The notes under the pieces were generated by a model that ran no database searches, was not told where the DNA came from, and saw only the letters and a program-made list of their open reading frames with translations. From NCBI RefSeq assembly GCF_020886315.1, contig NZ_AP025226.1:956001-1020000 (forward strand): a stretch of 64,000 bases of DNA, in the 5' to 3' direction. This document shows, in pieces, positions 16,724-25,633 of the stretch (its first letter is position 1; every line of letters begins with the position of its first letter). The translations under genes and the position numbers were made by a program. Origin of the DNA: Saccharolobus caldissimus. GTDB taxonomy: Archaea > Thermoproteota > Thermoprotei_A > Sulfolobales > Sulfolobaceae.

Positions 16724-18391
16724 TTATATTAAATCATTAAGGGGAATGGCAAAGGTCCAACTATAACTGTTATCTAAGAATACTGTATTGCCTACAATTA
16801 CTGCGTTAACTATTCCGAATCTACCTCCTATATAGTAGCTTTTAACTAATGCCCCATTAGATGCATTATATACGTCAACATATGCTCCAGCTGGTTCAAT
16901 TATGTATCCCTTTATATACACTGGATTTGCTCTACCTCCGCCAGCCCCATTAGGTGGACCTTGAACATTAGGTATCACTGATTTCCATAGAATTTTTCCG
17001 TTACTCTCATTTATTGCATAAATCGTATTAGTTACTGGTGATCCTACATAAACTATGCCATTGTAAATTGTTGGAACTCCACCTTTAAAAGCTGGAGGAA
17101 CATATCCTCTACCCAACTGTTCTATCCATAACAATTGCCCATTAGTAGCATTTAATGCAAATACTGCAAAGCCTATAGTTCTATTAGTAGGATTGAAATT
17201 CACTATTGTGCTTTGAACAACTATTCCATTTCTCTCATCAACTGCAGGAGAAACATCACCCATTCCAGTATTAAATGGCGTATATCCCTTAGGTAATATA
17301 AATTTCCATACAATCTGTCCATTATTTACGTTTACAGCTACTAACTCACCGTATGGTGGTTCTGCCATAGTGAAGCCTATTATTGCTATTGTTGTACCAT
17401 TTGAGAATTTGTAATAATTAGTAGAACTCATTGAATCAAATGCTGAAACTCCTACATAATCCTTCCATACTACCTTACCAGTTGTGGCATTTAATGCTAC
17501 TATATGTCCAGAACCATCTCCGTATATTAAAAGTCCGTTTATATATGCTGGTGTTGGCATATCATTGCCGTCGTCAAAATGTACCCATAAAAGTTGACCA
17601 TCTGTAGCATTAAAAGCATATATTGCCCCATAGCTATATCCCCTTATTACATTCTTTAAATTATGTGTTATTACTGCAAAAATTCCATGTGATGCTGAAA
17701 ATCCTGCATCTCCTACTGATACATATACTATAGGGCCTTTACTCGTTTTAACAATTATTGGATTACTCATTACAGAATTTGCTGTAGTAGCCTCCCAAAC
17801 TATTTTTCCTGTATAAGCGTTTATTGCATAAAGTACATTAGAGTCTGATGGAACATAAACTATTCCATCATAATATGATACTCCTACAGCATCACCTACC
17901 AATTGAGTTAATATAACTGGAGCTGTTCTGTTACCTAAAATTTGATAGGCTGGAAATGGTGCGTTTAGTGGCAATGCATTAATTTGCGGAAATGACCAAC
18001 TTACGGCTGGAAAGGATATACTAATTACTGACTCGTGGTTTTGTGTAAACGCATATACCGTCCAATTAGGTGTGTTCGAAGATATATTAGGTAAATTAAA
18101 TGGGTAATAATTTACTGTAGTCCACATTGGGAGATAACAATTTCCGTAACTATAATATATGTATTGGTACCATGTATTAGTAGAGTTTTTAAATGTAGTA
18201 ATTGTTACATTCTCTTTAACTCCAGTAAGTGGTGAGGGCATCAAAATGGTTTTTGAATACGAGATTACACCCATTATAGTGTTTTCTGGTTTTTCAGAAT
18301 GCATAATATAGCCTATGCTTACTCCTATTACTAAACCTATAATTAGAAATATTATACTGAATACAGAAAGACTTCCTTTCATATACATCAA
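16724..18391 (-). CDS. Secreted or membrane-anchored PQQ-like beta-propeller protein
   Basis: 555 residues. The N-terminus (LSVFSIIFLIIGLVIGVSIG) is a single signal-anchor helix. The rest is a beta-propeller of repeated ~45-60-residue blades marked by tryptophan-docking motifs such as YAINAYTGKIVWE, YAFNATDGQLLWV, VALNATTGKVVW, FALNATNGQLLWI and YAINESNGKILW. Many NxS/T sites suggest an exposed, glycosylated surface protein. The family includes PQQ-dependent dehydrogenases and BamB-like scaffolds, but I see no convincing PQQ or metal ligands, so a scaffold or binding role is as likely as catalysis. It lies upstream of the encapsulin gene on the same strand, 48 bases from its longest frame. 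Confidence 0.75.
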   Translation of the reverse strand: MMYMKGSLSVFSIIFLIIGLVIGVSIGYIMHSEKPENTIMGVISYSKTILMPSPLTGVKENVTITTFKNSTNTWYQYIYYSYGNCYLPMWTTVNYYPFNLPNISSNTPNWTVYAFTQNHESVISISFPAVSWSFPQINALPLNAPFPAYQILGNRTAPVILTQLVGDAVGVSYYDGIVYVPSDSNVLYAINAYTGKIVWEATTANSVMSNPIIVKTSKGPIVYVSVGDAGFSASHGIFAVITHNLKNVIRGYSYGAIYAFNATDGQLLWVHFDDGNDMPTPAYINGLLIYGDGSGHIVALNATTGKVVWKDYVGVSAFDSMSSTNYYKFSNGTTIAIIGFTMAEPPYGELVAVNVNNGQIVWKFILPKGYTPFNTGMGDVSPAVDERNGIVVQSTIVNFNPTNRTIGFAVFALNATNGQLLWIEQLGRGYVPPAFKGGVPTIYNGIVYVGSPVTNTIYAINESNGKILWKSVIPNVQGPPNGAGGGRANPVYIKGYIIEPAGAYVDVYNASNGALVKSYYIGGRFGIVNAVIVGNTVFLDNSYSWTFAIPLNDLI

Positions 18392-18695
18392 AATAACATA
18401 AATATGGAAGTTATTTATAAATCTTTTTCTTAATAGATATATGTTTAATAAATACTAAATTTAATTAAATAGTACTTTAATAAATAAAATATGACATATC
18501 GATAATAGTTATACATAAATAGTCAGAAAATACAATAAATAATATAGTTAAACGAATAAGGAATCTTACGAAAATATTTTTACACTAAATTAGTACCCAT
18601 TCTTGTCTATAAATTTTAATTTTAATTTTTAGAAAATCTAATATGCATTAATTAACAGTTTTACTAGTATAAGAAAAAATATTATTAATATAATA
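18392..18695. other. AT-rich intergenic region
   Basis: About 300 bases, very AT-rich, with no open frame of note. It holds the promoter of the leftward propeller gene and the 3' flank of the leftward ATPase gene. Confidence 0.4.
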
Positions 18696-20048
18696 TTATA
18701 CGATAGCCTTATTTTCCTCTTTCTTAGTTGAGATTGAAAGAAATTGATCAAATAACAATTTTATCCTTTCTTCAAGAAGGAATACGTCTCCATTTAGTAT
18801 CTTCACAACTTCTAAAGTGGGAATATTAAGAGTAATTATTGAATCTAAATGAACGTCAATATTAGAAATTAAGAATCTAGCCTTAACCTTATAAGTCTTC
18901 TTTTCATGTTCTATCTCATTTATGCTACTTAATAATCTTATTTCCTCATTATTATGTATAATTCCGTCATTTGAAAAGACTACATTACCTAAGAAAGCGT
19001 GACCTTCTGCAATAAAGAATATATCTGCCACTATACTCTTACCGTTGACCTCTATTCTCTTACCCCTAGGATGAACATATGTTATTCCGTACTCTTTGCT
19101 TATATTTACTAGCAAGTCCCTTACTCTTTTTTCAAATTCTTTAGAATCAACTTCTGGATTCTTTAGGCTAATATACTTTCTTAGTTCTCCCCTTATACAT
19201 TCTAACTCCCTTTTTTCGCAAATCTTCTCGATTTTATCCATTTCATTTCTTATAAATTGTAATATTGAGCTAACAGTAGTTAATTCCTTGCTATTCCAAA
19301 GCGTTAATATAATTGGTAGTAGATCTTCTGATATTTCTTTACAATAAGCTTCTACAATCTCCTTTATATCCTCTGGGGTAAGAGCATCATCTAATGGTAT
19401 TCTACTCTCTTCTATCCTTCTCCTTATTGCTAAATCTCCTATCTTACTATAAGCCTCAGTAGGCATTGCAATAACGATTGGAATTTCTAATCCCGCATTT
19501 ATGAGTCTATGTATTAAACTCATGTGCTTATCTCTAACCTCATCAACTAGAAGTATAGGATTTCCTAGCATCTTTATATCCTTTAGCGCATTTATCATGC
19601 CATCAAAATCCTTTTCATAATTCATGCAATAAATTCTTAGGTAAGGATTATCGTATTTATTACAAACCCTAAGTAGCCAATCCTCAAATTTTATTCCAAA
19701 CAATTTTTTCAAGAAAGAGTAACCAAGCTTACCTTTAATTTTATAAAGTTCATGTAATGCCTTATCCTTTAAATTAAAAGAAATAACTTTAGTCCAGAAC
19801 TCTTCATGTATTTGTTCTTTGTTAGCTAAGTCTAAATACATTGTTAAATTATTTTCTTTCGTTAATTCCTCTATTTTCTTGAGTAACGTAGTCTTTCCCA
19901 TTCCAGGCTGACCTACAACTGAGGCTACTTCCTTATTTTTAATAGCATTTAACGCTTTTTCTAGATATTTCCTATAAGTTGGTCCGACTAATATTACACC
20001 TTTAGAGGACCATGTGGTTACTGTAACTCTGGGAATTTCACATACCAT
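18696..20048 (-). CDS. Archaeal AAA-type ATPase (ATPase/winged-helix type)
   Basis: 450 residues. The Walker A is VVGQPGMGKTTLLKKIEEL and the Walker B is NPILLVDEVRDK, followed by a sensor-like segment IPIVIAMPTEAYSK and an arginine-rich helix AIRRRIEESRIPLDDALT. The C-terminal ~150 residues (from HPRGKRIEVNGKSIVADIFF) look like a winged-helix/nuclease-like module. The start ATG has GGAGGAGAT 6 bases upstream, lying within the last codons of the wHTH gene, so the two are one operon. This is a typical archaeal ORC-like ATPase whose partner is unknown; it could serve DNA or protein remodelling. Confidence 0.7.
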   Translation of the reverse strand: MVCEIPRVTVTTWSSKGVILVGPTYRKYLEKALNAIKNKEVASVVGQPGMGKTTLLKKIEELTKENNLTMYLDLANKEQIHEEFWTKVISFNLKDKALHELYKIKGKLGYSFLKKLFGIKFEDWLLRVCNKYDNPYLRIYCMNYEKDFDGMINALKDIKMLGNPILLVDEVRDKHMSLIHRLINAGLEIPIVIAMPTEAYSKIGDLAIRRRIEESRIPLDDALTPEDIKEIVEAYCKEISEDLLPIILTLWNSKELTTVSSILQFIRNEMDKIEKICEKRELECIRGELRKYISLKNPEVDSKEFEKRVRDLLVNISKEYGITYVHPRGKRIEVNGKSIVADIFFIAEGHAFLGNVVFSNDGIIHNNEEIRLLSSINEIEHEKKTYKVKARFLISNIDVHLDSIITLNIPTLEVVKILNGDVFLLEERIKLLFDQFLSISTKKEENKAIV

Positions 20049-20051
20049 TTT

Positions 20052-20570
20052 TTATCTCCTCCTCTTTATAATTCCGTAAATTGAACCCTTTCTAATGAAT
20101 CCTTCTTCCCCTCCTGCTATTAGATCGTAATTTTCTTCTATATATTTTCTAAACTTAGAATAAAATTCCTCTTTAGTAAGTCCGAGTTCTATTCTTATTC
20201 TCTCTAAGGGAGCGTATCCTAAGGAATCTTTTATTCTTTCATACGTTTCATCAAATTCTTTATATGAAACATTTCTTAAGTCTATAATTTTTTGCAACAA
20301 ATCGTAAATTTTATGTATCTCATCTCTTAATATTTTTAATTCTTCCATAATCGAATCTTGTTTAAATAATGGCTCATAGATCACTCTTCCACTTATTTCA
20401 TATTTCCTTACTTTCTCATCCTTTTCCAGTTCCCTTAAAATTTCTTCTATAGCTTTATCCTTAAATTTTCTCTTAATTTTAGTTAATGAGACTGGTTTAC
20501 CCGTAACTTTATACTCATTTAAGATAAAGCTAAATACATCATCCTTACTAATCATAATTAAGTTGTTCAA
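20052..20570 (-). CDS. Winged-helix protein cotranscribed with AAA ATPase
   Basis: 172 residues. The N-terminal ~70 residues form a winged-helix DNA-binding domain (TKIKRKFKDKAIEEILRELE, then the wing RKYEISGRVIYEPLF). A coiled-coil helix follows (IMEELKILRDEIHKIYDLLQ), then a second small domain ending KGSIYGIIKRRR. It precedes the ATPase gene with 3 bases between stop and start. It is probably the sequence-specific partner or regulator of the ATPase; the target is unknown. Confidence 0.6.
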   Translation of the reverse strand: MNNLIMISKDDVFSFILNEYKVTGKPVSLTKIKRKFKDKAIEEILRELEKDEKVRKYEISGRVIYEPLFKQDSIMEELKILRDEIHKIYDLLQKIIDLRNVSYKEFDETYERIKDSLGYAPLERIRIELGLTKEEFYSKFRKYIEENYDLIAGGEEGFIRKGSIYGIIKRRR

Positions 20571-20739
20571 TCATAGTATAGATAAGCCTTACAGCCCTTA
20601 ATACCATATATAGTGAAATACTGTATTAATAAATAAAAATCCAAATTATTTAATTATTTAACCTATTCTTATAAAGCCGTTGACAACAGTTTCCAATAAA
20701 CCGTAAAGTTTATATTATTTCATCATAAACTATTATACA

Positions 20740-21309
20740 ATGCTAAGACCTAAAGAAGTATGCCAACGCTTAGGGATATCCTATGCAACACTCAGAGAAT
20801 ACGTAAAAAAAGGATACATAAAACCAGTAATACTAGAGACTGGGAAGTGGAGGTTCAGAGAAGAGGACGTAGAAAAGCTAATGGGGATTGTTAAAAAGAG
20901 GAAAATAATACTATACGCTAGGGTATCATCAAACACACAAAAAGACGACTTAATAAACCAAGTAAAATACCTTGAGGAGAACGTTAAAGAATACGACCAA
21001 GTAATAACAGACGTGGGATCTGGACTAAACATGAAGAGAAAAGGATTCCTCAAACTGTTAAGAATGATACTAAACAACGAAGTATCAAAAGTAATCATAG
21101 CCTACCCAGACAGACTAGTTAGGTTCGGTTTTGAAATCCTTGAAGAAGTCTGTAAAGCACACAATTGTGAAATAGTAGTGTTAAACAATGAGGACAAAAC
21201 ACCAGAACAAGAGCTAATAGAGGACCTAATCTCAATCCTAGCATCATTCAGCGGGAAAATGAGAAGCCAAGAGAAGGTGAAGAAATGTGTCGAAGAACTT
21301 AAGGCTTAA
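20740..21309 (+). CDS. tnpA: IS607-family transposase TnpA (serine recombinase)
   Basis: 189 residues. The N-terminal MerR-like helix-turn-helix is RPKEVCQRLGISYATLREYV. It is followed by the serine-resolvase catalytic domain KIILYARVSSNTQKDDLINQ with the nucleophilic serine in ARVSS, the conserved YPDRLVRFGFE and the helix E. Length and order are those of IS607 transposases. TATA (tttatatta, 20709-20717) sits 27 bases before the ATG, a leaderless transcript. The frame appears intact. Confidence 0.93.
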   Translation: MLRPKEVCQRLGISYATLREYVKKGYIKPVILETGKWRFREEDVEKLMGIVKKRKIILYARVSSNTQKDDLINQVKYLEENVKEYDQVITDVGSGLNMKRKGFLKLLRMILNNEVSKVIIAYPDRLVRFGFEILEEVCKAHNCEIVVLNNEDKTPEQELIEDLISILASFSGKMRSQEKVKKCVEELKA

Positions 21310-22579
21310 ATCATTCCAACCAGAAGAGGAGTACGTCTATTTAACGTACTCCATCAATAACGAAAAGAGGGAGGAGAGCAAGATATTACTAGAGAACTAT
21401 AAACGTCTATTACAGAAAGCATTAGACTGGTTATGGGATAGGACTAGGATAGAGAGAAAAGAAGTGAAGAAAGGTAAGAAAGCCACGAAAGTCAAAATAA
21501 CCTTGCCTAAGAAAAAGGAGGTGTACAAGGTGTTGAGAGACGAGCTTGAGAAGATCAACGTCCTAGCTTCCCATTACGTTGACAAGGCAATAAATGACGC
21601 TTACTCAATATTGAGGAGTTGGAAGAGGAGGGCTGAGAAGGGGCAAGCGTCATTGAGGAAACCTAGGTTAAAGAAGGTTTACGTTAGGGTAAAGTCAACA
21701 CTTAGGAAGGTTGAGGGTGAGAGCGTTAGGATTACTGTAAGGCCTTACGAGTACATTACCTTCTCTTGGTCTCACACTTGGTTTTCACGAAGGGTTAAAG
21801 GGCTAGAACTGGGTGAGCCCATAATTAAGGAGGATAAGGTGTATCTACCATTTCGTTACAAGTTACCTTGGTTTACTCCCATAGATTTCCTAGCAATTGA
21901 TAGTAACCTCTACACATTGGACGCTTATGATGGTGATAAGTTCGTTACATTTTCCTTGAAGGAGTTGTATAATTTGAAGTATGGTATGGAGTTGAAGAGG
22001 GATAGAATACAACGTTTTGCTTCAAAGCACGGTAGGAAGGGGAAAGTGTTGATGGAGAAGTATTCTCATAGAGAGAGGAATCGTGCGCTGGATTATATTC
22101 ACAAGTTTGTGAATAAGTTGTTGGAGATGTATCCCATTACGATGTTTGCTGTTGAAAAACTGAATAAGCAAGAGATGTTTGAAGATGCTAACGATTTCCT
22201 TTCTAAGAGGATTTCAAGGACTGTATGGAGGAGTATTCATCGCGTTCTAAAGTACAAGGCTCCTCTTTACGGTTCCTTTGTTAAGGAGGTTAACCCACAC
22301 CTCACATCTAAGTCCTGCCCCAGATGTGGATGGGTTTCCCGAAAGGTCGGCAGGACTTTTAGGTGTGTGAGGTGTGGGTTAACCTTGGATAGGCAGCTAA
22401 ACGCGTCTCTTAATATCTATCTCAAGATGTGCGGGTTTCCCCACACCCGTGATATTCCACGGGTGTGGGCTGGGGTTATCCCGCTAAAGGGGCGGAGGGG
22501 TGTGAACGGGGCAATGCCCCGTGACTCTGGTGAAGCCCAACGGCTGAGGATTGATATTAAATATCATGAAATCCTATGA
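21287..22579 (+). CDS. tnpB: TnpB-family RNA-guided nuclease-like protein (IS607-associated)
   Basis: 430 residues starting at GTG, overlapping tnpA by 23 bases. The RuvC-I aspartate is in FLAIDSNLYTLDAYDGD, the RuvC-II glutamate in MFAVEKLNKQEM. The zinc ribbon is SCPRCGWVSRKVGRTFRCVR with CGL after it. In RuvC-III the usual DRDxNA reads LDRQLNASLNI: the second Asp, normally the catalytic one, is Gln. The protein may be catalytically impaired or may use the neighbouring Asp. TnpB proteins cut DNA guided by an RNA from the element's right end and help the element persist; this is family knowledge. Confidence 0.9.
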   Translation: MSKNLRLKSFQPEEEYVYLTYSINNEKREESKILLENYKRLLQKALDWLWDRTRIERKEVKKGKKATKVKITLPKKKEVYKVLRDELEKINVLASHYVDKAINDAYSILRSWKRRAEKGQASLRKPRLKKVYVRVKSTLRKVEGESVRITVRPYEYITFSWSHTWFSRRVKGLELGEPIIKEDKVYLPFRYKLPWFTPIDFLAIDSNLYTLDAYDGDKFVTFSLKELYNLKYGMELKRDRIQRFASKHGRKGKVLMEKYSHRERNRALDYIHKFVNKLLEMYPITMFAVEKLNKQEMFEDANDFLSKRISRTVWRSIHRVLKYKAPLYGSFVKEVNPHLTSKSCPRCGWVSRKVGRTFRCVRCGLTLDRQLNASLNIYLKMCGFPHTRDIPRVWAGVIPLKGRRGVNGAMPRDSGEAQRLRIDIKYHEIL

Positions 22580-22752
22580 AGCCCAAACCCCGTAAGAGGA
22601 ATAAGGAGCATATGGGATATAGGACCCGTCTATATCATGTTGGAATTTCTAAGATATACAACTCTTACTTATATATGAGGGGGAGAAGAGATATATTGTC
22701 TAGGAAGGCTGCTCTTAAAGTTGCCAGAAAGAGGAAGAAAATATTTTTCTAA
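22576..22752 (+). CDS. Possible small basic protein, 58 residues
   Basis: The frame starts at an ATG overlapping the tnpB stop and reads MKPKPRKRNKEHMGYRTRLY, then HVGISKIYNSYLYMRGRRDI, ending KVARKRKKIFF. It is very basic. It could be the tail of a gene cut by the IS607 element, a chance frame across the guide-RNA region, or a real small protein. I recognise no family. Confidence 0.25.
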   Translation: MKPKPRKRNKEHMGYRTRLYHVGISKIYNSYLYMRGRRDILSRKAALKVARKRKKIFF

Positions 22753-22770
22753 AGTACTAAGAGTATAGTA

Positions 22771-23340
22771 ATGATATTTCAGTATTCTAACGGTTCAATA
22801 TATTCTCAAAATCTACTCCTATGTAAAGTAGTTAAAGAGAGAAGTACAATAAAAGTTGAAGGAAGTTACAATGTCATAATAAGGAGGAAAGGTTTTTCAA
22901 AGTACGAGATATTACAATATAACTCTAAAGTAGGCGAGATTAATAGATTAAATTTAACATATGGAACATATACCTTTTACATAAGTAGGCCACAATTAGT
23001 AGCGTTTATAAGGGGATATCAGGATAGTTTAAAAATATTTACATCTGGAAATGTTGAAGTAGGAGAGATAAAGAGAACTCAAAACGGTTTAGAGGGTTAT
23101 TTAAATGATTTTTACGATCCCTACGTTATGATAATATATTTAGCTTTAATGTCTTTATATGCTACTATTACTCCTTATCCTAATTATAGACCTAAGGTTT
23201 CTAGATATAGGGGTATTTGGTTTATTATACCATTTGTATTAATATTTGTTTATCTTCTCCCATTCCCATTTTATATCGATTTGGCAATATATATTATCTT
23301 ACTTGCAATATTTTATTATTTTCTAGTATTAAGACGATGA
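22771..23340 (+). CDS. Uncharacterised membrane-anchored protein
   Basis: 189 residues. The N-terminal ~120 residues are beta-rich (SYNVIIRRKGFSKYEILQYN, TYGTYTFYISRPQLVAFIRG). After a short polar segment with DPYVMIIYLALMSLYATI, the C-terminus has two hydrophobic helices (IWFIIPFVLIFVYLLPFPFY and YIDLAIYIILLAIFYYFLVL). It is probably a tail-anchored or two-helix membrane protein with a cytoplasmic beta domain. It converges on the coiled-coil gene with 7 bases between ends. The family is unknown. Confidence 0.6.
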   Translation: MIFQYSNGSIYSQNLLLCKVVKERSTIKVEGSYNVIIRRKGFSKYEILQYNSKVGEINRLNLTYGTYTFYISRPQLVAFIRGYQDSLKIFTSGNVEVGEIKRTQNGLEGYLNDFYDPYVMIIYLALMSLYATITPYPNYRPKVSRYRGIWFIIPFVLIFVYLLPFPFYIDLAIYIILLAIFYYFLVLRR

Positions 23341-23347
23341 CTAATAT

Positions 23348-24739
23348 TTATGATTCATATATTTCATCTATACTTTCCTTGCTCTTCCATCCATCATTTT
23401 CAATCTCTTTTAATGCTTCATTGATTTCTCTTGCATAAACTTTGATGTTATCTTGGAACTCCATTAATTTTAGATATTCAGCAAATATTTGGAGAGAGTT
23501 CATAAAAGGTATTGATAGGTCAGATTTTTTAAAGAATTTACTGAACACTCCTTGAACTTTTCCTTTATATATTTGGGGAATTACAACTATTTTTCTATTT
23601 TTATTGGTTATTGCTATTAGAAATGGAATTATTATTACAATATCTTCTGGAAAGTCTAGTTTTTGGTAAAATGATTCCACATATGTTATGAAACTTTCTA
23701 TATTATTTTTAGCCTTATTTACTTTATTTCTAAAATTATTTACAGTATCTTCTAACTCCTTAATTTTCTTATTAATCTTATCTATTTCCGAATTCTTTTC
23801 ACTCCTTAAATTATCTAAACTTGACTTATATTCCTTTAATTTAGGAGAATATTTTTTATTAATCTCATCCTTTATATTTAATATGTCAGTAAAAGTGTTC
23901 TCAAGTTCCTTTCTTACGTTATCTACTTCAATCTTATCTGCAATTCCACTTTCATATTTTAAATTATTAATTGTATATTTTGATATTAAATCTGTAAGTT
24001 GTAGAACAACTTGATCTAATTTCTTTTTAACCTCTTCAGAAATCTCTGGTAAAATTGTTTGAAGTTCTGTTTCAATTTCAGCGGATTTTTTATTTATTAA
24101 ATCATTATACTTTTTGCTAACTTCATCTATTTTATTTAATAGTTTTTGCTTTAACTCTAGCCTTTTATCATCTACAGTTTTCATGAGTAGCTCTAATGAG
24201 GTTAGCACGTTATGAGCTTCTATTTTTAATGAAGTTAAAGTTTCAGTTATCAGTTTTATATCGTGATCACTAATCTTACTATTCAGTATTGTCAATTGAA
24301 ATTGCTTATTTTTTATTACCTTAATTAATTGATTTACATCTAGATTTAAGAGACCTGCTAAGGAAATTTCAGCTATGCTCTTTTGCTCTAATTCCAATTT
24401 ATTTAATTTCGATAAGAGATCGTCTACTTCATCAATACTTGAGATTTCTTTTGAAATGTCTTTATATGAAGGATAAATACCCTTAGTTATCTTAGATACT
24501 ACGTTCATTGTTTCATCTAATACTAGAAAATTCTCTTGGTCTAATTTCTTTAAGAGAATAGGCCATCCAACTATTGAAGCCTTAGTAACTCTTTCTTTCT
24601 TATCTAAATCTATATTAAGTAATCCTATTGCAATCTGCTTGTTAAAAGGTAAATCATTATAATTTTGATCCACGACTAAAGGGACATAATATGTTATCAT
24701 TAAATATATGTTATAATATGGAATATAAAACAATTCCAC
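23348..24739 (-). CDS. Coiled-coil protein coupled to a zinc-ribbon protein
   Basis: 463 residues starting at GTG, where the upstream gene's stop and this start share a base (TAGTG). That implies translational coupling. The N-terminal ~100 residues are a globular domain (YYVPLVVDQNYNDLPFNKQI). Residues ~110-360 are one long coiled coil rich in K, E, L, I, N. The last ~100 residues form another globular domain with a hydrophobic core (DIVIIIPFLIAITNKNRKIV). It resembles SMC/PspA-like scaffolds in shape but has no Walker motifs. I do not recognise the family. The partner gene suggests a two-component structure; the function is unknown. Confidence 0.65.
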   Translation of the reverse strand: MELFYIPYYNIYLMITYYVPLVVDQNYNDLPFNKQIAIGLLNIDLDKKERVTKASIVGWPILLKKLDQENFLVLDETMNVVSKITKGIYPSYKDISKEISSIDEVDDLLSKLNKLELEQKSIAEISLAGLLNLDVNQLIKVIKNKQFQLTILNSKISDHDIKLITETLTSLKIEAHNVLTSLELLMKTVDDKRLELKQKLLNKIDEVSKKYNDLINKKSAEIETELQTILPEISEEVKKKLDQVVLQLTDLISKYTINNLKYESGIADKIEVDNVRKELENTFTDILNIKDEINKKYSPKLKEYKSSLDNLRSEKNSEIDKINKKIKELEDTVNNFRNKVNKAKNNIESFITYVESFYQKLDFPEDIVIIIPFLIAITNKNRKIVVIPQIYKGKVQGVFSKFFKKSDLSIPFMNSLQIFAEYLKLMEFQDNIKVYAREINEALKEIENDGWKSKESIDEIYES

Positions 24740-25593
24740 TATTGTTTCTGTTGAGTCAATTGTTGTAAATTATATCCACAATTTCCACAGTATTTAGATC
24801 CAGGTGGATTAATATGATTACACTTAGGACACTTTATTGGTAGCAACGATGCACCACAATTTATACAGAACCTAGCATCTTCGTCATTTTCATATCCACA
24901 ATTCCAACACCTTATTTTATTAATTTGCTTTTGTTGCTGTGTATTTTGTGTAATAGGTTGTCTCATCACCTGGGTACTAGGTTGCTGCGTTGGGTATGAT
25001 TGCTGATAAGGTTGACCATAAGGGGGATAAGGTTGTCCGTAAGGTAGCTGTCCATAAGGTTGTTGGTATGCTGGAGGTGCACTGGATATTATCATCATTA
25101 TCATATTCATTAATTGTTGCTCTTGTGCATATTCCTTATATATGCCGTAAATATCTATTGCACCACCGGCTAATTCGGCTAATTTGCTATGTAAAAGTTC
25201 ATCAGTGATAAGAAAAGTTCCAGCTGCGACAAGTAAATCTTGGAGTAAATTAGCAATTCCCGTTTCTATCATTACAAACCCTGGCCCTTGGCAAATCCTT
25301 ATAGTATAAGCCTTATTTTGATCCGTTAACGTGCCCAATAAACTAGTATGCTGTGCTTGAATTACTGCCATGTTTTGGGAAACTATGGGAAAGACCTGAA
25401 AACCTTGACCCATTAGGAACATTTGTATTTGTTGTACAACATATTGTAGATTTATTGGGTAATTTACTGGTATTATTTGTTGCTGCCCTCCTAGACCTAC
25501 TGGTTGATTACATGCCATCATAGCCATCATTGGATTTTGAGCTCCATATGGTTGGCCGTAAGGGTTTGGTGGAGGATAATATGGATATCCCAT
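24739..25593 (-). CDS. Double zinc-ribbon protein with P/Q/Y-rich linker
   Basis: 284 residues. It starts with a P/Y/N/Q-rich tail (MGYPYYPPPNPYGQPYGAQN), then a ~130-residue conserved domain (QYVVQQIQMFLMGQGFQVFP, GPGFVMIETGIANLLQDL). A second low-complexity stretch (PYGQPYPPYGQPYQQSYPTQ) leads into two zinc ribbons: CWNCGYENDEDARFCINCGA and CPKCNHINPPGSKYCGNCGY. It is a longer paralogue of the protein at 1322-1846. The Y/Q/P-rich segments resemble phase-separating or scaffold linkers. It is the first gene of an operon with the coiled-coil gene. Confidence 0.7.
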   Translation of the reverse strand: MGYPYYPPPNPYGQPYGAQNPMMAMMACNQPVGLGGQQQIIPVNYPINLQYVVQQIQMFLMGQGFQVFPIVSQNMAVIQAQHTSLLGTLTDQNKAYTIRICQGPGFVMIETGIANLLQDLLVAAGTFLITDELLHSKLAELAGGAIDIYGIYKEYAQEQQLMNMIMMIISSAPPAYQQPYGQLPYGQPYPPYGQPYQQSYPTQQPSTQVMRQPITQNTQQQKQINKIRCWNCGYENDEDARFCINCGASLLPIKCPKCNHINPPGSKYCGNCGYNLQQLTQQKQ

Positions 25594-25633
25594 TAGTTAA
25601 AAAATACTTTCTACTTGTTAATAATTTTTATGA

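Larger units (their letters stand above)
20700..22610 (+). mobile_element. IS607-type insertion sequence (tnpA serine recombinase + tnpB)
   Basis: The element contains a serine-recombinase transposase gene overlapping a tnpB gene in the same order as ISC1904-like elements of Sulfolobus. IS607 elements lack inverted repeats, so the ends are approximate. The left end lies in the promoter before 20740. The right end is shortly after the tnpB stop, where the GC-rich strand (agcccaaaccccg) probably belongs to the guide-RNA region. Base composition and codon use are richer in G than in the neighbouring genes. Confidence 0.75.
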
